Part shown: in pieces, positions 1-10,591 of the stretch
How the letters are laid out: each line of letters starts with the position of its first letter
How positions within the stretch are numbered: the first letter of the stretch is position 1
Assembly: GCF_040183065.1 (NCBI RefSeq)
Contig: NC_091120.1
Coordinates: 78,320,208-78,384,207 of the forward strand
DNA from: Periplaneta americana
Taxonomy: Eukaryota > Arthropoda > Insecta > Blattodea > Blattidae
DNA length: 64,000 bases
Reading direction: 5' to 3'
Made by a program: the position numbers and the translations under genes
The notes under the pieces: model-generated
What the model was told of the DNA's origin: nothing
Database searches by the model: none
What the model saw: the letters and a program-made list of their open reading frames with translations, nothing else

Positions 1-598
1 GACGTCGAGATTGATAACTGTCGAAGTGTCGAACGTCAAGGATCCTTGAATCAACACAGTTGTTTATACCCGACTGAACTTTTATCTACTTTGGCAACTG
101 TTATATAGGTATAAAGAATATTTGAAATATCGTCTCTACCTTTCAGTGTATAATAATCCGTTCCCCAATCTTTATTTAATTACTAGGCTCTTATTAAAAT
201 GCTAGGAATTTTTTTTCATATGTTTGAGATCAAGTGTGCAATTTCAAGTAAAGGATTTTAATATTATGTTTTATGTTTCTTAGCAATGCAAATTTATTTG
301 AGAATTGTTTTTTTTTTTATTTATATAACCATAGATAATATCATATATTAGAACCAGAACATTTTGATAATTAAGATACTGTTCAGTTTTGCCTTTTTGT
401 CGCATTTAAAGATTTATAATTTTATTTATTTCAATGATGTATGTTATTCAAAGTTACGAAATATTTCCATGCCGACTAAATGCTATTTCGAGAATGATGA
501 GTGAGACTCGAAGCGCACGAGAAAGACGAGATGAGACTCGAAAGACAAAGACAACGAACACAGCGAGCGAGAGCGGCAGTTAGTTTTGTTCATCTCTA
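1..598. other. AT-rich sequence, no gene seen
   Basis: No open frame or recognisable element. Positions about 485-580 form a GA/GC-rich island in otherwise AT-rich DNA, with repeated 'gagactcgaa' motifs; its nature is unknown. Confidence 0.4.
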
Positions 599-660
599 AT
601 ACATACATACATACATACATACGTACAAATGACAGGTCTTTCATTGCAAACTCAGCACAG
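599..660 (-). repeat. (ATAC)n microsatellite with LINE-B 3' end remnant
   Basis: Six or so 'atac' units (599-622) abut about 35 bp resembling the terminal segment (gcag-gtctttcattgcaaac) of the LINE family called LINE-B here (see 4085, 13893 and 49480). The microsatellite sits where the 3' tail of a minus-strand LINE would be. Confidence 0.45.
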
Positions 661-731
661 TATGTTACGATAAATTTTAATTTTACTCGATGTTCTGTAT
701 CCTTCTACTAAACTTTAATGTAATTTGGTGG

Positions 732-1097
732 TTACCCGTAGAAAGAAGAAAAACGTAATTCGTTGCAGTGATCATCGAAGCAGAAGGCGTTTAGCAAATA
801 TGTTGGGAGGTGTAGCAAGCTTTGTGATAAGATCTTTCCAGTCGAGCTAGCAGAACAAGAAGGTCTGTCTGACATTTGGCAAACAGAGAAACGGCATGAC
901 GAATTGCTTCGCAGAGATCCCGGCCAACGAGAGGTAAAACACAGTTGCAACCTGAGCTTCACAGCCGAGTGTTCCGATCGTTTCGTTGAAGGGAATTGCT
1001 GACGCGACGCGGCGTCACATGCTGCAACGGAAGGATGTGTAACAGGCACGCTAATGTGATTTCGCTCCTTGTGTGGCTTCTCGCACTCTCGCTCCAC
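732..1097 (-). other. GC-richer segment with unassigned 121-codon frame
   Basis: The stretch is richer in GC than its surroundings and is open for 121 codons on the minus strand. The predicted protein has no motif I recognise, is Ser/Arg/Cys-rich and looks unlike a folded domain. It may be a chance frame, part of a repeat, or an exon of a gene outside the window. Confidence 0.15.
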
Positions 1098-1348
1098 AAT
1101 GATGATTCCCTACATCTAGGCTACAAGATAAGCAATTGATTTCGTGTTATGTGTCAATTGGCGAACTGCTTCCCACAACGAAGACCCGGCAATAGTTCCT
1201 CACAAAAGCAAATTCAATTATACAATAAATGGGAGGTTAAAGGCTGCTTTCGGTAACTTAAGACACTAAATTCTTAGAGGTTATGACATATATCTTAGAA
1301 TTCTGTATGCTCTATTTGTGTTGGATTTTGAACAAACGTATATGTATA

Positions 1349-1507
1349 CAGGGTGTTTAAAAATACGGGGCATAATTTCAGGTATGTATTTCCCACATGT
1401 AGAAAATCAAAATAGTTCATTACAGCATGTGTCCGGAAATGCTCCATTTCCGAGTTATAGCCTTCACAACATCGAAATTCACCGGAACGTTTTTCTTTCC
1501 GCAGGTC
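1349..1507 (+). repeat. Left terminal inverted repeat of mariner-like element
   Basis: This is the reverse complement of 2676-2835 with scattered mismatches. The transposase stop codon lies only about 8 bp inside its inner edge. Confidence 0.88.
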
Positions 1508-1514
1508 ATTGTCA

Positions 1515-2581
1515 TTACAGAAGATGTTCAAAATGTCCACCTCCTGTTTGACTACACACCTCACATCGATGTCTCATTGACCTGCGAACACGATCCCAAA
1601 CTCCAGGAGTATTGCGTATATCCTCAGAACATGCCACAATTCGATTCCGAAGGGATTCCAAATCAGGCACCGGAGACGAATAAACCAATGATTTTAAATA
1701 GCCCCACAAGTAGAAATCGAGAGGGTTCAGATCAGGTGAGCGTGGAGGCCAAGCAATTGGGCCACCTCTACCTATCCATCGATCAGGAAACCTTCGATCC
1801 AAGTACCGGCGAGCCGTACGACTGAAGTGTGCAGGAGCGCCATCATGCAAGAAGTGAATGTGTTGACGATTGATCAGTGGAGTGTCTTCTAAAACATGAG
1901 GTATGGTGTTTTCCAGGAAGTTTGTGTACGCCTGCCCCGTAAGTCTGTTTACAAGTACATGGGGTCCAACTAATCGATCACCAATGATACCGGCCCACAT
2001 GTTGAGGGAGAACCGCACCTGGTGATGAGATGGAACAGTTGCACGTGGGTTTTCATACGTCCATACATGCTGATTGTGGAAATTTGTTACGCCGTCTCGT
2101 GTGAACTGTGCTTCATCTGTAAATAATACTAAGGCAGGAAAGTTCGGATTTACACCACACTGCTGCAAGAACCACTGATAGAACCTAACTCGTGCAGGGT
2201 AATCTGCTGGTGACAGGGCCTGTACATGTTGCAAATGATAAGGATACAATTGATACTCTTTCAAAAGTCTCCAGACAGTCGTATGAGAAACATTGACTTG
2301 CAACGCTACCCTTCGTGTGCTGATAGAAGGAGTCATGTTCACAGCCTCCAGAATCTCCTCCTGTACTTCTGGAGTTGTAGATGTTGGTCGTCCCCTTACC
2401 AAACCAGGAGAGTTAAATTTTCCATACTCGGACAGACGGTAATGGAGACGTACAAATGTCTTCCGGTCTGGACATTGTCGCTTTGGTACCTCTCCTGGTA
2501 CAAACGACGAGCCAGCACAGCATTGCCGTCCGCCTTACCGTACATGAAGTGTATCTCTGCCAGCTCTTGATTTGAATACAT
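1515..2581 (-). pseudogene. Mariner-like DDD transposase, one frameshift
   Basis: The transposase binds the inverted repeats and cuts and joins element DNA in the nucleus. Reading on the minus strand, translation would start at 2581 (MYSNQELAEIH...) with a helix-turn-helix region, then change frame near 2484-2488, where one base appears to be missing after an ...ERY codon series. The remaining 295 codons from about 2402 to 1515 are open. Visible motifs are the second helix-turn-helix (VSHTTVWRLLKEYQ), the first catalytic Asp in FTDEAQF, the second in HDGAPAHF, and the third in PPRSPDLNPLDFYLWGY. I count 36 residues between the second and third Asp, longer than the 34 of classical mariner. All three acidic residues are present. 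The single frameshift means this copy probably makes no full transposase. Confidence 0.88.
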
Positions 2582-2675
2582 GTCGCACAGTCTAACGCCT
2601 ACACAACACTGAATGTAACCTTCGCCTCGGAATGAACTGTCAGAGTGTCCTCTTAATGTCTCCTTTGACGGCAAC

Positions 2676-2835
2676 GACCTGCGGAAAGAAAAACGTTCCG
2701 GTGAATTTCAATGTTGTGAAAGCCATAACTCGGAAATAAAGCATTTCCGGACACATGTTGTAATGAACTATTTTGATTGTCTACATGTGGGAAATACATA
2801 CCTGAAATTATGCCAAGTATTTTTGAGACACTCTG
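2676..2835 (-). repeat. Right terminal inverted repeat of mariner-like element
   Basis: This is the partner of 1349-1507. The outer end reads CAGAGTGTCTCAAAAATAC on the minus strand, against CAGGGTGTTTAAAAATAC at the other end. Confidence 0.88.
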
Positions 2836-2837
2836 TA

Positions 2838-3338
2838 TACATTGCAACAAAAATAACTGGGATAAACTTTGGCCGCGAGTTCTCCATACAAACTCAAGAA
2901 AAAATGTCATATCCTCATACCACAGTCTATAGTCGCGACGATGTTATTCCCGGCGTGACTCTTACTCTTTGCTTACGTCTTAAGAAGTGAAGGCTCTATG
3001 AAGTCTAGGTAGGTAGTATCGTTCGCCATTTTTGTTCTTTCGTTGCACAGATACCATAAGAAGGAATCAATTTGCCACACCTTTAAACATTATCATATCT
3101 TAGCTCCTATGATAATAAATCAAACGCACTGTAATTCAGGAAATAATTGAGCGGAAAATAACGTCTTCGTGTGCTTTCTGCGAACGCCAACAAAAGAGCC
3201 AAAATGGCGGGCGATTATATTAAGTATTTATCGAACCTTAGGAACTTCATAACGTCTTCATCAACGAATCGCAAGACGCGCACGTTTAAATGTAGCCGAC
3301 CTGCAACGTAATTGGCTGCCGGAAATTAGAGCGACGGG
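2838..3338. repeat. Unassigned sequence including a dispersed repeat
   Basis: No gene. Positions about 3084-3135 (taaacattatcat..tagctcctatgat..) recur with changes at 34238-34305, so part of this stretch is a dispersed repeat. The full element was not delimited. Confidence 0.45.
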
Positions 3339-3451
3339 ACTATAGTATATACAGTCACGAAGCTCAATACGTAGGGAATATGCATCCATAGATAGTTGCT
3401 AACCACTAGGATCGCTACTATCGCCTAATCACAGACAATTCGAAATAATAG

Positions 3452-3983
3452 TATCGCCACGGAATCACGCTTAATGTTCGGCATGTTTTTGAGCGGCCTC
3501 GTGCAAACATTCGGAAGGTCTTTGAAATTTAATTGTATTATAGTTTTCAATTTCTTATGTCGCCGCTCTAATCACTCAATCAATGTTGCAACCAATAAGC
3601 TGCTTCCATTACAAAATGACATCTACTTGTCTAATCCACGTGAACTAAAACCAAGGTTGCAATGTCTTGTGCTGAGGAAAAACATTAAGATATGTGATTA
3701 AAAATTATCATTAAAGAGTTATTATTAAGAGTTACGAATGCCAACGTACTCATATATGAAACAATAATAATAACAATAATAGTAATAATAATAATAATAA
3801 TAATAATAGCCACTTAACAATATAACAAACTATTGCTTATTCTTATCGAAGGAGTAGAGGTGACAACGTGACGCTTAGAGTGAAACCTACAGAACAACAA
3901 TCAGTCTTCAAAATTAAGTTTTAAAAGCACACCGAACATTATTGTATAATACCGGCATGTTAAGTATGAGGCCGCGGCGATAA
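3452..3983. mobile_element. Insert inside MITE copy 1
   Basis: The segment is absent from the other two MITE copies. Its edges look like short inverted repeats, TATCGCCACGG at 3452 and CCGCGGCGATA at 3973-3983, next to 'aataata' on the left and 'ataata' on the right. It contains a stretch of AAT/AAC repeats (about 3763-3811) and no convincing protein. Probably a small non-autonomous DNA element of unknown family. Confidence 0.55.
3763..3811. repeat. (AAT)n microsatellite
   Basis: Trinucleotide run with one AAC and one AGT interruption. Confidence 0.85.
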
Positions 3984-4084
3984 TACCGGCACAGTCTTTT
4001 GTTCCTAGTACCCTCAAAAACTCAAGCTTCGTGACTGTATATACTAGACTGTGGACATACTATGTCAGGTACCAAATATTAATC

Positions 4085-4178
4085 ATTCATCCATTCATTC
4101 ATAATGTTCTGCCCAAGGGTACATCTTTCACTGCAAACCCAGCATTCTCCAATCTTTCCTATTTTCCGCCTTCCTCTG
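4085..4178 (-). mobile_element. LINE-B 3' end, first part
   Basis: On the minus strand this is the terminal part of a non-LTR retrotransposon whose better copies lie at 13893 and 44095. The (CATT)n run at the left is its 3' tail. The element resumes at 5466 after an insertion. Confidence 0.65.
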
Positions 4179-4179
4179 A

Positions 4180-5465
4180 CAAGCAAATATTCTCATAGGG
4201 GCAGATAAAAAAATAATTTCTTCTTTTCACCATGTTAATAACGTCAAAACAAGTGCTTATACCAGTTTTGGCCACTCGAGCGCAATTACGAGGACCCTCC
4301 AGAAAGTAAGTTTCCCGGGGACCGTTTAGAGAAAGAAAACACAATTTCTTGGAGCGTTTTATTGGAACAGATACTGAAATTATTTAGCTAGTTTTCAACG
4401 TATTTCCCACCAGAATTGAGACATTGCCATACTATGGAATCAACAGAGTGATGCAGACGGCTGCCACACAATAGTTCCGATCCCAGTCGGCAGACTTCTA
4501 CGACACAGGGATAAAAAAGTAGATCCCACGGTATGATAAATATTTCATTTCCGGTGAAGAATATGACGAAAAAAAGTTCAACAGTATTTGTATCTGTTAC
4601 AATAAATCTTTCCATGAAATTAAGTTTTCTCTCTGTAAACGGCCCCAGAAAACTTACTTCCTGCGGGTCCTCGTAATTGAGCTCGAGTGGCCAAAATTTG
4701 TATAAGCACTTGTTTTAACATTATTAACATAGTGAAAGAAAAAAATAATTTTTGTGCGAGATCGTTGCTTATTTGCTTGGTCTCCGCACAAAACCGGTCC
4801 GCGGAAAGTCCAAAATTCCACATTCAGTATTCCCAACCTAACACACATAACGATTTCCCTCTTCTTACCGCTTAAGTGACATATTGATTTCACTGCTTTA
4901 GGCTTTTAACATATTATTTTTAGAGACGTTCAATATAGTAATAATTATAAATTGGAAACTTACCACTGCAATTTCACCTAAATTGCACTGTTAATTATTG
5001 TTTTTAAATATTTGCAGAAATTAAGTAAACTCCACAACTCCACTAAAGTTACTGCATTCGTGAAAAAATCAACAAGATTCCAGACTCATCATAGACTGGG
5101 GGGAAAAAGACAGACGTATATCACGGCCTGCTGGAGTATAGTAAACACAGAAAACATTTTAAAGCAACAATGTTGAAGATAGATATTTTTGTTTTGAAAA
5201 TTTGCCGTCATTGAACAGAAACCAAGATGGAGGTTTCATTGTAACTAATTAGAAATTCCTCTTTCAGGTATGTAATAAACGATCTTCGCACAAAATTATG
5301 TACGATACACGAGAGGTATGTTTTCTTTCAATTCTCGGAAATTAAAAATGCTAAACTACGTTTCGCGTTTTCAAACTTTTCCTTGAACATGAAAACTTCA
5401 ACATACCGCTCTTGTAACGCATATTACTATTTTATCTGCCCCCATGAGAATGTTTGCTTGTTATC
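4180..5465. mobile_element. TIR element inserted in LINE-B, with a nested inverted repeat
   Basis: The outer ends are inverted copies: 4180-4215 (acaagcaaatattctcatag, then gggcagataaa) against 5422-5465. The LINE-B sequence on either side is otherwise colinear with the 13893 copy. Inside, 4206-4315 and 4645-4760 are a second inverted pair (~110 bp, around 'gtcctcgtaattg.gctcgag'). Minus-strand 4388-4450 ends in WQCLNSGGKYVEN-stop, which resembles the C terminus of mariner transposases. No intact transposase is present, and the exact target duplication was not resolved. Confidence 0.6.
4388..4450 (-). pseudogene. Possible C-terminal scrap of a mariner transposase
   Basis: About 20 codons ending WQCLNSGGKYVEN before a stop resemble the end of mariner-family transposases, which typically finish with a W-x-K-C-I/L-x-x-x-G-x-Y-V-E pattern. 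No catalytic residues remain. The match is short, so this is tentative. Confidence 0.4.
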
Positions 5466-5765
5466 TATCATATGATAGGCCTATTTTCTTCTGCCCCGAA
5501 CTTTTCTTTCGTTCACCATTGCTTCCAATGTACTACGCAGTTTCTTCTTAGCTAGTGACCCAGACAATTTATTTTTCTCTTCCCGAGCAGTTTCAGCATT
5601 ATTCTTTCTTCACCCACTCTTTCTAGCACAGCTTCATTTCTTATGCTGTCTCTCTATTTCACACTCTCCATTCTTCTCCATAGCCATATTTCAAATGGTT
5701 CTAGTGATTTCTCTTCACTTCGTCGCAGTGTCCATGTATGTTCTATTGTAAATATTTCATAACCC
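5466..5765 (-). mobile_element. LINE-B fragment, second part
   Basis: This matches 14020-14200 and 44215-44460 and continues the copy begun at 4085. On the minus strand it encodes degenerate C-terminal reverse-transcriptase-element sequence (R-x-x-E-E-K-R..EAFEMW-like), broken by stops. Confidence 0.65.
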
Positions 5766-6320
5766 TTTGGTCTGATTACCTGGTTGGGTTTTTACTGAGG
5801 TTTTCCCCAACCATAAGGCAAATGCCGGGTAATCTTTTGGCGAATTCTCGGGCCTCACATCATCTCACTATGTCTCGCCAAATTATTGTAAAAAAATTGT
5901 AGAAAATTGTAGAAAATTACAAAATTGTAAAACTGTAAAGTTGTAAAATATTGTAAAAATTATAAAAATTTGTAAATGTTATGTTTTATTTAACGACGCT
6001 CGCAACTGCAGAGGTTATATCAGCGTCGCCGGATGTGCCGGAATTTTGTCCCGCAGGAGTTCTTTTACATGCCAGTAAATCTACCGACATGAGCCTGTCA
6101 CATTTAAGCACACTTAAATGCCATCGACCTGGCCCGGGATCGAACCCACAACCTTGGGCATAGAAGGCCAGCGCTATACCAACTTGCCAACTAGGTCGAC
6201 TAAAAATTTGTAAAAATTGTAATTGTAATATTGTAAAATTTTGACTTATTCCACATCTTAAAGCTTCATTGCTCATGTAAGACGTATGGAATATAATAAA
6301 TGAAATGAAATGAAAAATAT
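5766..6320 (+). mobile_element. SINE-C copy interrupted by SINE-A
   Basis: It starts with 'gattacctggttgggttttt', contains a long (TTGTAAAA)n stretch at 5883-5980, and ends after the interruption with 'tatggaatataataaatgaa'. The copy at 12680-12915 has the same order without the interruption. The tRNA-like head is not visible. Confidence 0.7.
5977..6201 (-). mobile_element. SINE-A (tRNA-derived), with 13-bp target duplication
   Basis: The minus strand begins with a tRNA-like head (gtcgacctagttggcaagttggtatagcgctggcc...B box ggttcgatccc) and ends in 'gcgagcgtcgttaaataaaa'. Perfect 13-bp direct repeats AAAAATTTGTAAA flank it at 5964-5976 and 6202-6214. The anticodon-loop region would read TCT (Arg), but the stem is imperfect. 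This is a pol III-type retroposon, not a working tRNA. Confidence 0.88.
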
Positions 6321-6534
6321 CACTTCCAAATTGCTTGTTTCGGCTGTCTAGTCTAGTTGCTGATATAAAAAAATAATATGTAAAAGTCGTGATATGTTTC
6401 TATTTTATTACTTGAAGTTCAGTGATTTTGTTGCTATTATGTTTGTATTATTTTATTGACTCCTACACATATAAACACATTAAACTTATGTAGATAAAAC
6501 TACTGTATATCTGTCTCTAGGACTGGTTTGGTAG

Positions 6535-6650
6535 GATATGATGGTAGGGACTGGATTAATCTTGCTCAGGATAGGGACCGATGGCGGGTTTATGTCAGGA
6601 CGGCAATGAATCTCCGGGTTCCTTAAAAGCCATTTGTAAGTAAGTAAGGA
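6535..6650 (+). mobile_element. LINE-A 3' fragment with 16-bp target duplication
   Basis: This is the last 116 bp of the LINE-A family. Plus-strand translation reads DWINLAQDRDRWRVYV..AMNLRVP-stop, followed by the (TAAG)n tail. AGGACTGGTTTGGTAG occurs at both 6519-6534 and 6651-6666, a perfect 16-bp target duplication typical of 5'-truncated LINE insertion. Confidence 0.92.
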
Positions 6651-6666
6651 AGGACTGGTTTGGTAG

Positions 6667-7480
6667 AAGAAAGTATTGTGTTTCAAAAATGTGTCATTTT
6701 ATAAAATAATATGCAAATATTTATATAACAGCAAAAGTAAAATATAACATTAAAAACTAAGTAAAACAAATATATAAGTAAAATATATTGTAGGCCCTAC
6801 AACCCCATTTATACTCTCACGTGACTTTAGTGATTGGGCTAGTCCTCTAGGAGTACAAAATTGCTACCAACTGCAGTCAAAAAACATAACGCAAGCGCTT
6901 TTCACACATCTCTCAGACCTCTAAGCTGCCGTACTAGTATTCAAATTGCATTACTTGAAAAGGTTCCATTAAATTGTCGCATTACCTAGATTCGCGATCT
7001 TCCCCTACAAGTCCTTTCGATGGTACGGACTACCCTGTATTGAAACACATTCTAATTTAATAAGTAGCAGTTTTATATTTATTTCAAAATCAAAGCGATT
7101 AATTTATATTAAAAGCTTATATTTCAATTAAATCTTGTCTGCCAAGAATTATCATTCCATTTTTAATGTAGCTTACGGTACGTAATTGGTATAAGTTGAA
7201 TGGAAACGGTATTCTGATTTCTTATGAAGTAAATCTTTCATTTTTTATTTAAAATATTACGAGTATATTATAAATACTTTTCTACAAATTATTATATTTT
7301 ATGTGCATCATTCTGGAATAAATTGACTGGTAGAAACATAATAATGATCAAATCTCTCCAATAGTTCAGAAAACATTTCTGTAGACCTACATAAGCAGGA
7401 GACAGAAAGACAAGCAACACTTCCAAAACCATTTTTTTTTTTTTTTTGTTTGGTAACAGGGAGTCGAAAACCGTATTTAT
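6667..7480. other. AT-rich sequence, nothing recognised
   Basis: No open frame or repeat boundary seen. A T-run lies at 7433-7447. Confidence 0.4.
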
Positions 7481-7530
7481 TCATTCGTAGCTTTCTGCCC
7501 GAAGGTAAGTTTTTAGCTGCAAGTTCAGTA
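7481..7530 (-). repeat. LINE-B 3' end remnant
   Basis: 'ttcattcgtagctttctgcc' and 'gcaagttcagta' match the tail region of LINE-B at 4085 and 13893. Only about 45 bp remain, directly beside the satellite. Confidence 0.5.
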
Positions 7531-7840
7531 TGATATATATGATATGATATGGTATGATATGATATGATATGATATAATATGATATGATATGATATGATAT
7601 GATATGATATGATATGATATATGATATGATATGATATGATATGATATGATATGATATGATATGATATGATATGATATGATATGATATGATATGATATGAT
7701 ATGATATATGATGATATGATATATGATGATATGATATATGTGATGTGATGATATGATATGATATGATATGATATGATATGATATGATATGATATGATATG
7801 ATATGATATGATATGATATGATATGATATGATATGATATA
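7531..7840. repeat. (ATATG)n satellite, about 310 bp
   Basis: About sixty copies of a 5-bp unit, with a few 'atatatgatg' disruptions near 7615, 7706 and 7726-7750. Because 15 bp make five codons, the array is open in several frames and yields spurious HIISY-repeat proteins on the minus strand. It should not be annotated as coding. Confidence 0.97.
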
Positions 7841-7850
7841 TGAATCCCAT

Positions 7851-8879
7851 ACAAGTAACCAGTTGATAGCCGGGGCTAGTTTAGCACGTTCCTAGCGCGA
7901 GCTAGCGAAATTTCTATGAGTAGCAAGGGTAGAATTGAACTTTGTACTGTATGTCTGTCTGACTCATTATTGATCTGCATCAATCGCTTTCACTTAAAAT
8001 AATGGAGGGATTTTATTTGTATTCAGTGGCTAAAGGTCAATGCATCTGGGAATAAAGCAGATGAAATATGTACAGATTTTTACTAAATAACTAATGGATT
8101 TGAAATAAAAATTGTTTTTGCGAGTTAATGGTTTTTATTTGAAAATAAACATAAACGTGAGATTTATTAATTTCCAATATGTTCACTCCAGGCTACAAGC
8201 ATTTGTGAAGTGACTTTCGTGAATGGGAAATGTGACGATTTATTGAAATCTTTACCGAGTTATAGGGCATAAATAGATTAAGCCTACATTACATCAGATT
8301 ATAATATGAGACATTTCAATTATGCCATGCTTTCGTTACGCATCCTGACTGAATTTAGTAGCAATAATTTGTCCTCCTGCCTAAGAACGAGGCTAGTGAC
8401 TGAAGACACATACTGGTAGTAGTATTTATTAGGTGCTAGGTTCTCCCACACGTCTTCCGTTCATTCGTTTGCTTCAGTTTGTTTTTAACAGTTCAGTAAT
8501 TGTATTATAATTATTTTAATAGTTTTTTTTATTAATTAACACATATTTTAAACATACGTCTCCCTTTGCCATGTCTAAGCATACAGAATGTCTAAAAAAT
8601 AGACCGAAAAATTATGTGGTAATAAACCCAGAGTAAATAAATATGCCAGTGAAAACCTCACAGTCCAATTTTAAATATTTTTCAAGTTATTATTGCATGA
8701 ATTTGTAACAGTCCAGTCCTAATAATGAAAGTTAGACAATGTCTGCAAGACCTAGAGAAGGGATAGTATATGTGTTATTTATAGGAAATACATTCCCGGT
8801 ATTTTATATTTCTTTTCACTCAAATGATTTCCACTTTCTTCTCGTAGGTAAAATTATGCTGCCTCAACCTAACTCCGAG
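7851..8879. other. AT-rich sequence, nothing recognised
   Basis: No gene, RNA or repeat boundary could be supported. Confidence 0.4.
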
Positions 8880-8885
8880 TGACTA

Positions 8886-9172
8886 GGCAGTGTATGGAAA
8901 GCCGATCTATGATTCAGCTGAGCGTTAGAAGTTATAGAGTTCGATGCTATATTAGTAATCAAATGTCCAATACGTATGATGTACGATGTACAAGACAGTG
9001 CCTAATCATATATTATAATCATTTTATATGTATGGAGATCTGTTCTATGATACAGCTGAGAGTTAGAAGTTATACAGTTTGATGCTAGATGCTAATCAAA
9101 TGTCCAAACGTATGATGTACAATGTAAAACAACACAGTGCCTAATAATATATATTATATTCATTTTATATCT
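8886..9172. repeat. Two-copy tandem duplication, 138-bp period
   Basis: The block with 'ctatgattcagctgagcgtt' and 'aatcaaatgtcca' recurs 138 bp later with changes (cagctg at 8915 and 9053). Both copies end in 'cagtgcctaatnatata'. Function unknown. Confidence 0.85.
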
Positions 9173-9175
9173 CAG

Positions 9176-9609
9176 AACATATTTCAGTTAGAGCATTAAA
9201 ACATTATTATTTCGTATTTTTTTTTTAATTAAAGGACATTTCATAAAATTTTGTCGGTTTAGTTTTAGACACTCTGTATATGAGTTAATAAAATGTCAAG
9301 AACATAATGGCAACAAGAATGATGGATATTAGTAATTATTTAAAGTAGTAAAACAGAATGAAACAGTGCATCTTAGGCACTCATGATACAGAAAAATCTG
9401 GGAGTGATTAGTGTCCTGCGTTTATTTACTTTGAGTACAAGTTAGATGCACATGGACCATACTAGCTCCGCTTGCAAAGGAGGGCTTTGACTCATCTCTC
9501 CGTTCCGTTTCGTGTTTTACATCTGCTTATTCGTATGAGGCAGTATAGGCACTGAACAATGAGAATGCTACACACGTAGAAAATATACTATCATGTGTAT
9601 TTAATAACA

Positions 9610-9612
<3 letters not shown>
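9176..9612. other. No gene seen
   Basis: AT-rich; 'agacactctgtatatgag' near 9269 resembles a mariner-type end (cf. 2821-2840), but no partner was found. Confidence 0.3.

Positions 9613-9664
<52 letters not shown>
9613..9664. repeat. (TA)n microsatellite
   Basis: About 25 TA units without interruption. It lies at the apparent 5' edge of the Helitron-like element. Confidence 0.95.
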
Positions 9665-9668
<4 letters not shown>

Positions 9669-10591
9669 GAACTGGTAATGGAAATTACGAAAAAACGGCT
9701 GAACGGATTTCAATAAATGACCCCTCATTTTGAACTCAAAGTTTTTCGGAAAAATAATAGTTTTCAGTGAAATGCCAATTTTTCAACATAATTTTTCTAT
9801 TTTCCAAAATCCATCTGTCGTCAGTTTTGAGAACTAGGTAATTGTATTCACGGCCGACTTCATGTTACCTTCGCGAGCATCAAGTCGGCCGTGTTGCATT
9901 TAAGAATAAAACAAAACACACATTACGGTAAATAATATTACACGAAGGCCATGATCTGCAAGAATGCTGACATATTTAGAGCTAAAATTAAATTGATTAT
10001 AAAAAACTTAACTTATTAAAATAATTTACAGGTTCGATTCTGTGGTGTGTAATTTTCTGGGTACAGCTGTGTATTGGATATTAAAAACTACAAAACTTGA
10101 GGTGGTTTGATGACATTATTACCATTAGAAATGAAATATTATTGTAGTTAATGCCATGATGATATTTTTCATTAATTATACATATTAATGCTACATTGAT
10201 GGTAAGAAAGTGAAACGTTTTGGGGTTATATAAGTAGATGTAGAGAATAACTTAAATTAGATTTTAATTTCTATATTTTACTGAGTGGCGGCTATATAGT
10301 ATATATAGTATATATTACTGAAAGCTATAAAACTTACGTAAGATAATAATATTATTAAAAATCAAATATTTTTATAGTTATTGATTAAGTGGGGTTGGCT
10401 CTTTTTTTTCTTATATTTAATGGCGGTGTGGTGTAGATATTTATATGCGTGGTTCTCTTCAGTATTGGCTCGAGAGAGAGCATCTTTCATTATTACGGAA
10501 GCAAATAACTTTCATTGAAAATACATCTGAAAAATGTTTATTTGAACGTCTAATAAACTTAGTTTGCAGCATTTGCTGCACAAGCAACTAG
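9665..10591 (+). mobile_element. Possible non-autonomous Helitron/Helentron
   Basis: The 5' part contains 'aaaaacggctgaacggattt', a motif I associate with insect Helitron-like elements. The 3' end has a short hairpin (GCAGC-ATTT-GCTGC, 10566-10579), then eight bases and CTAG followed by T, matching the Helitron 3' pattern of a hairpin before CTRR. There is no inverted repeat or target duplication, as expected, and no Rep/helicase frame. The 5' boundary is uncertain. Confidence 0.45.

Larger units (their letters stand above)
1349..2835 (-). mobile_element. Mariner/Tc1-superfamily element with 160-bp inverted repeats
   Basis: The element is bounded by long terminal inverted repeats, 1349-1507 and 2676-2835. 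Both start near CAGRGTGT and continue through matching 'cataatttcaggtatgtat' and 'cacatgt' blocks. It is flanked by TA at 1347-1348 and 2836-2837, the target duplicated by Tc1/mariner/IS630 elements. It is 1487 bp long and holds one transposase on the minus strand. The ends differ by point changes, so the copy is not brand new, but it is the best preserved DNA transposon in the window. Confidence 0.9.
3339..4058 (+). mobile_element. 182-bp MITE family, copy 1, split by an insertion
   Basis: The left half (3339-3451) and right half (3984-4058) match the intact copies at 12407 and 25796. Both termini carry the family inverted repeat (agtatatacagtcacgaagc; right end gtgactgtatatactagac). About 530 bp separate the halves. 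The left terminus is partly degenerate. Confidence 0.8.

Noticed and set aside
732..1097. 121-codon minus frame as a gene
   Set aside because: No recognisable domain, no splice or promoter context; kept only as an unassigned segment.
7308..7854. Long HIISY-repeat open frames on the minus strand
   Set aside because: They are translations of the (ATATG)n satellite, open because of its composition.
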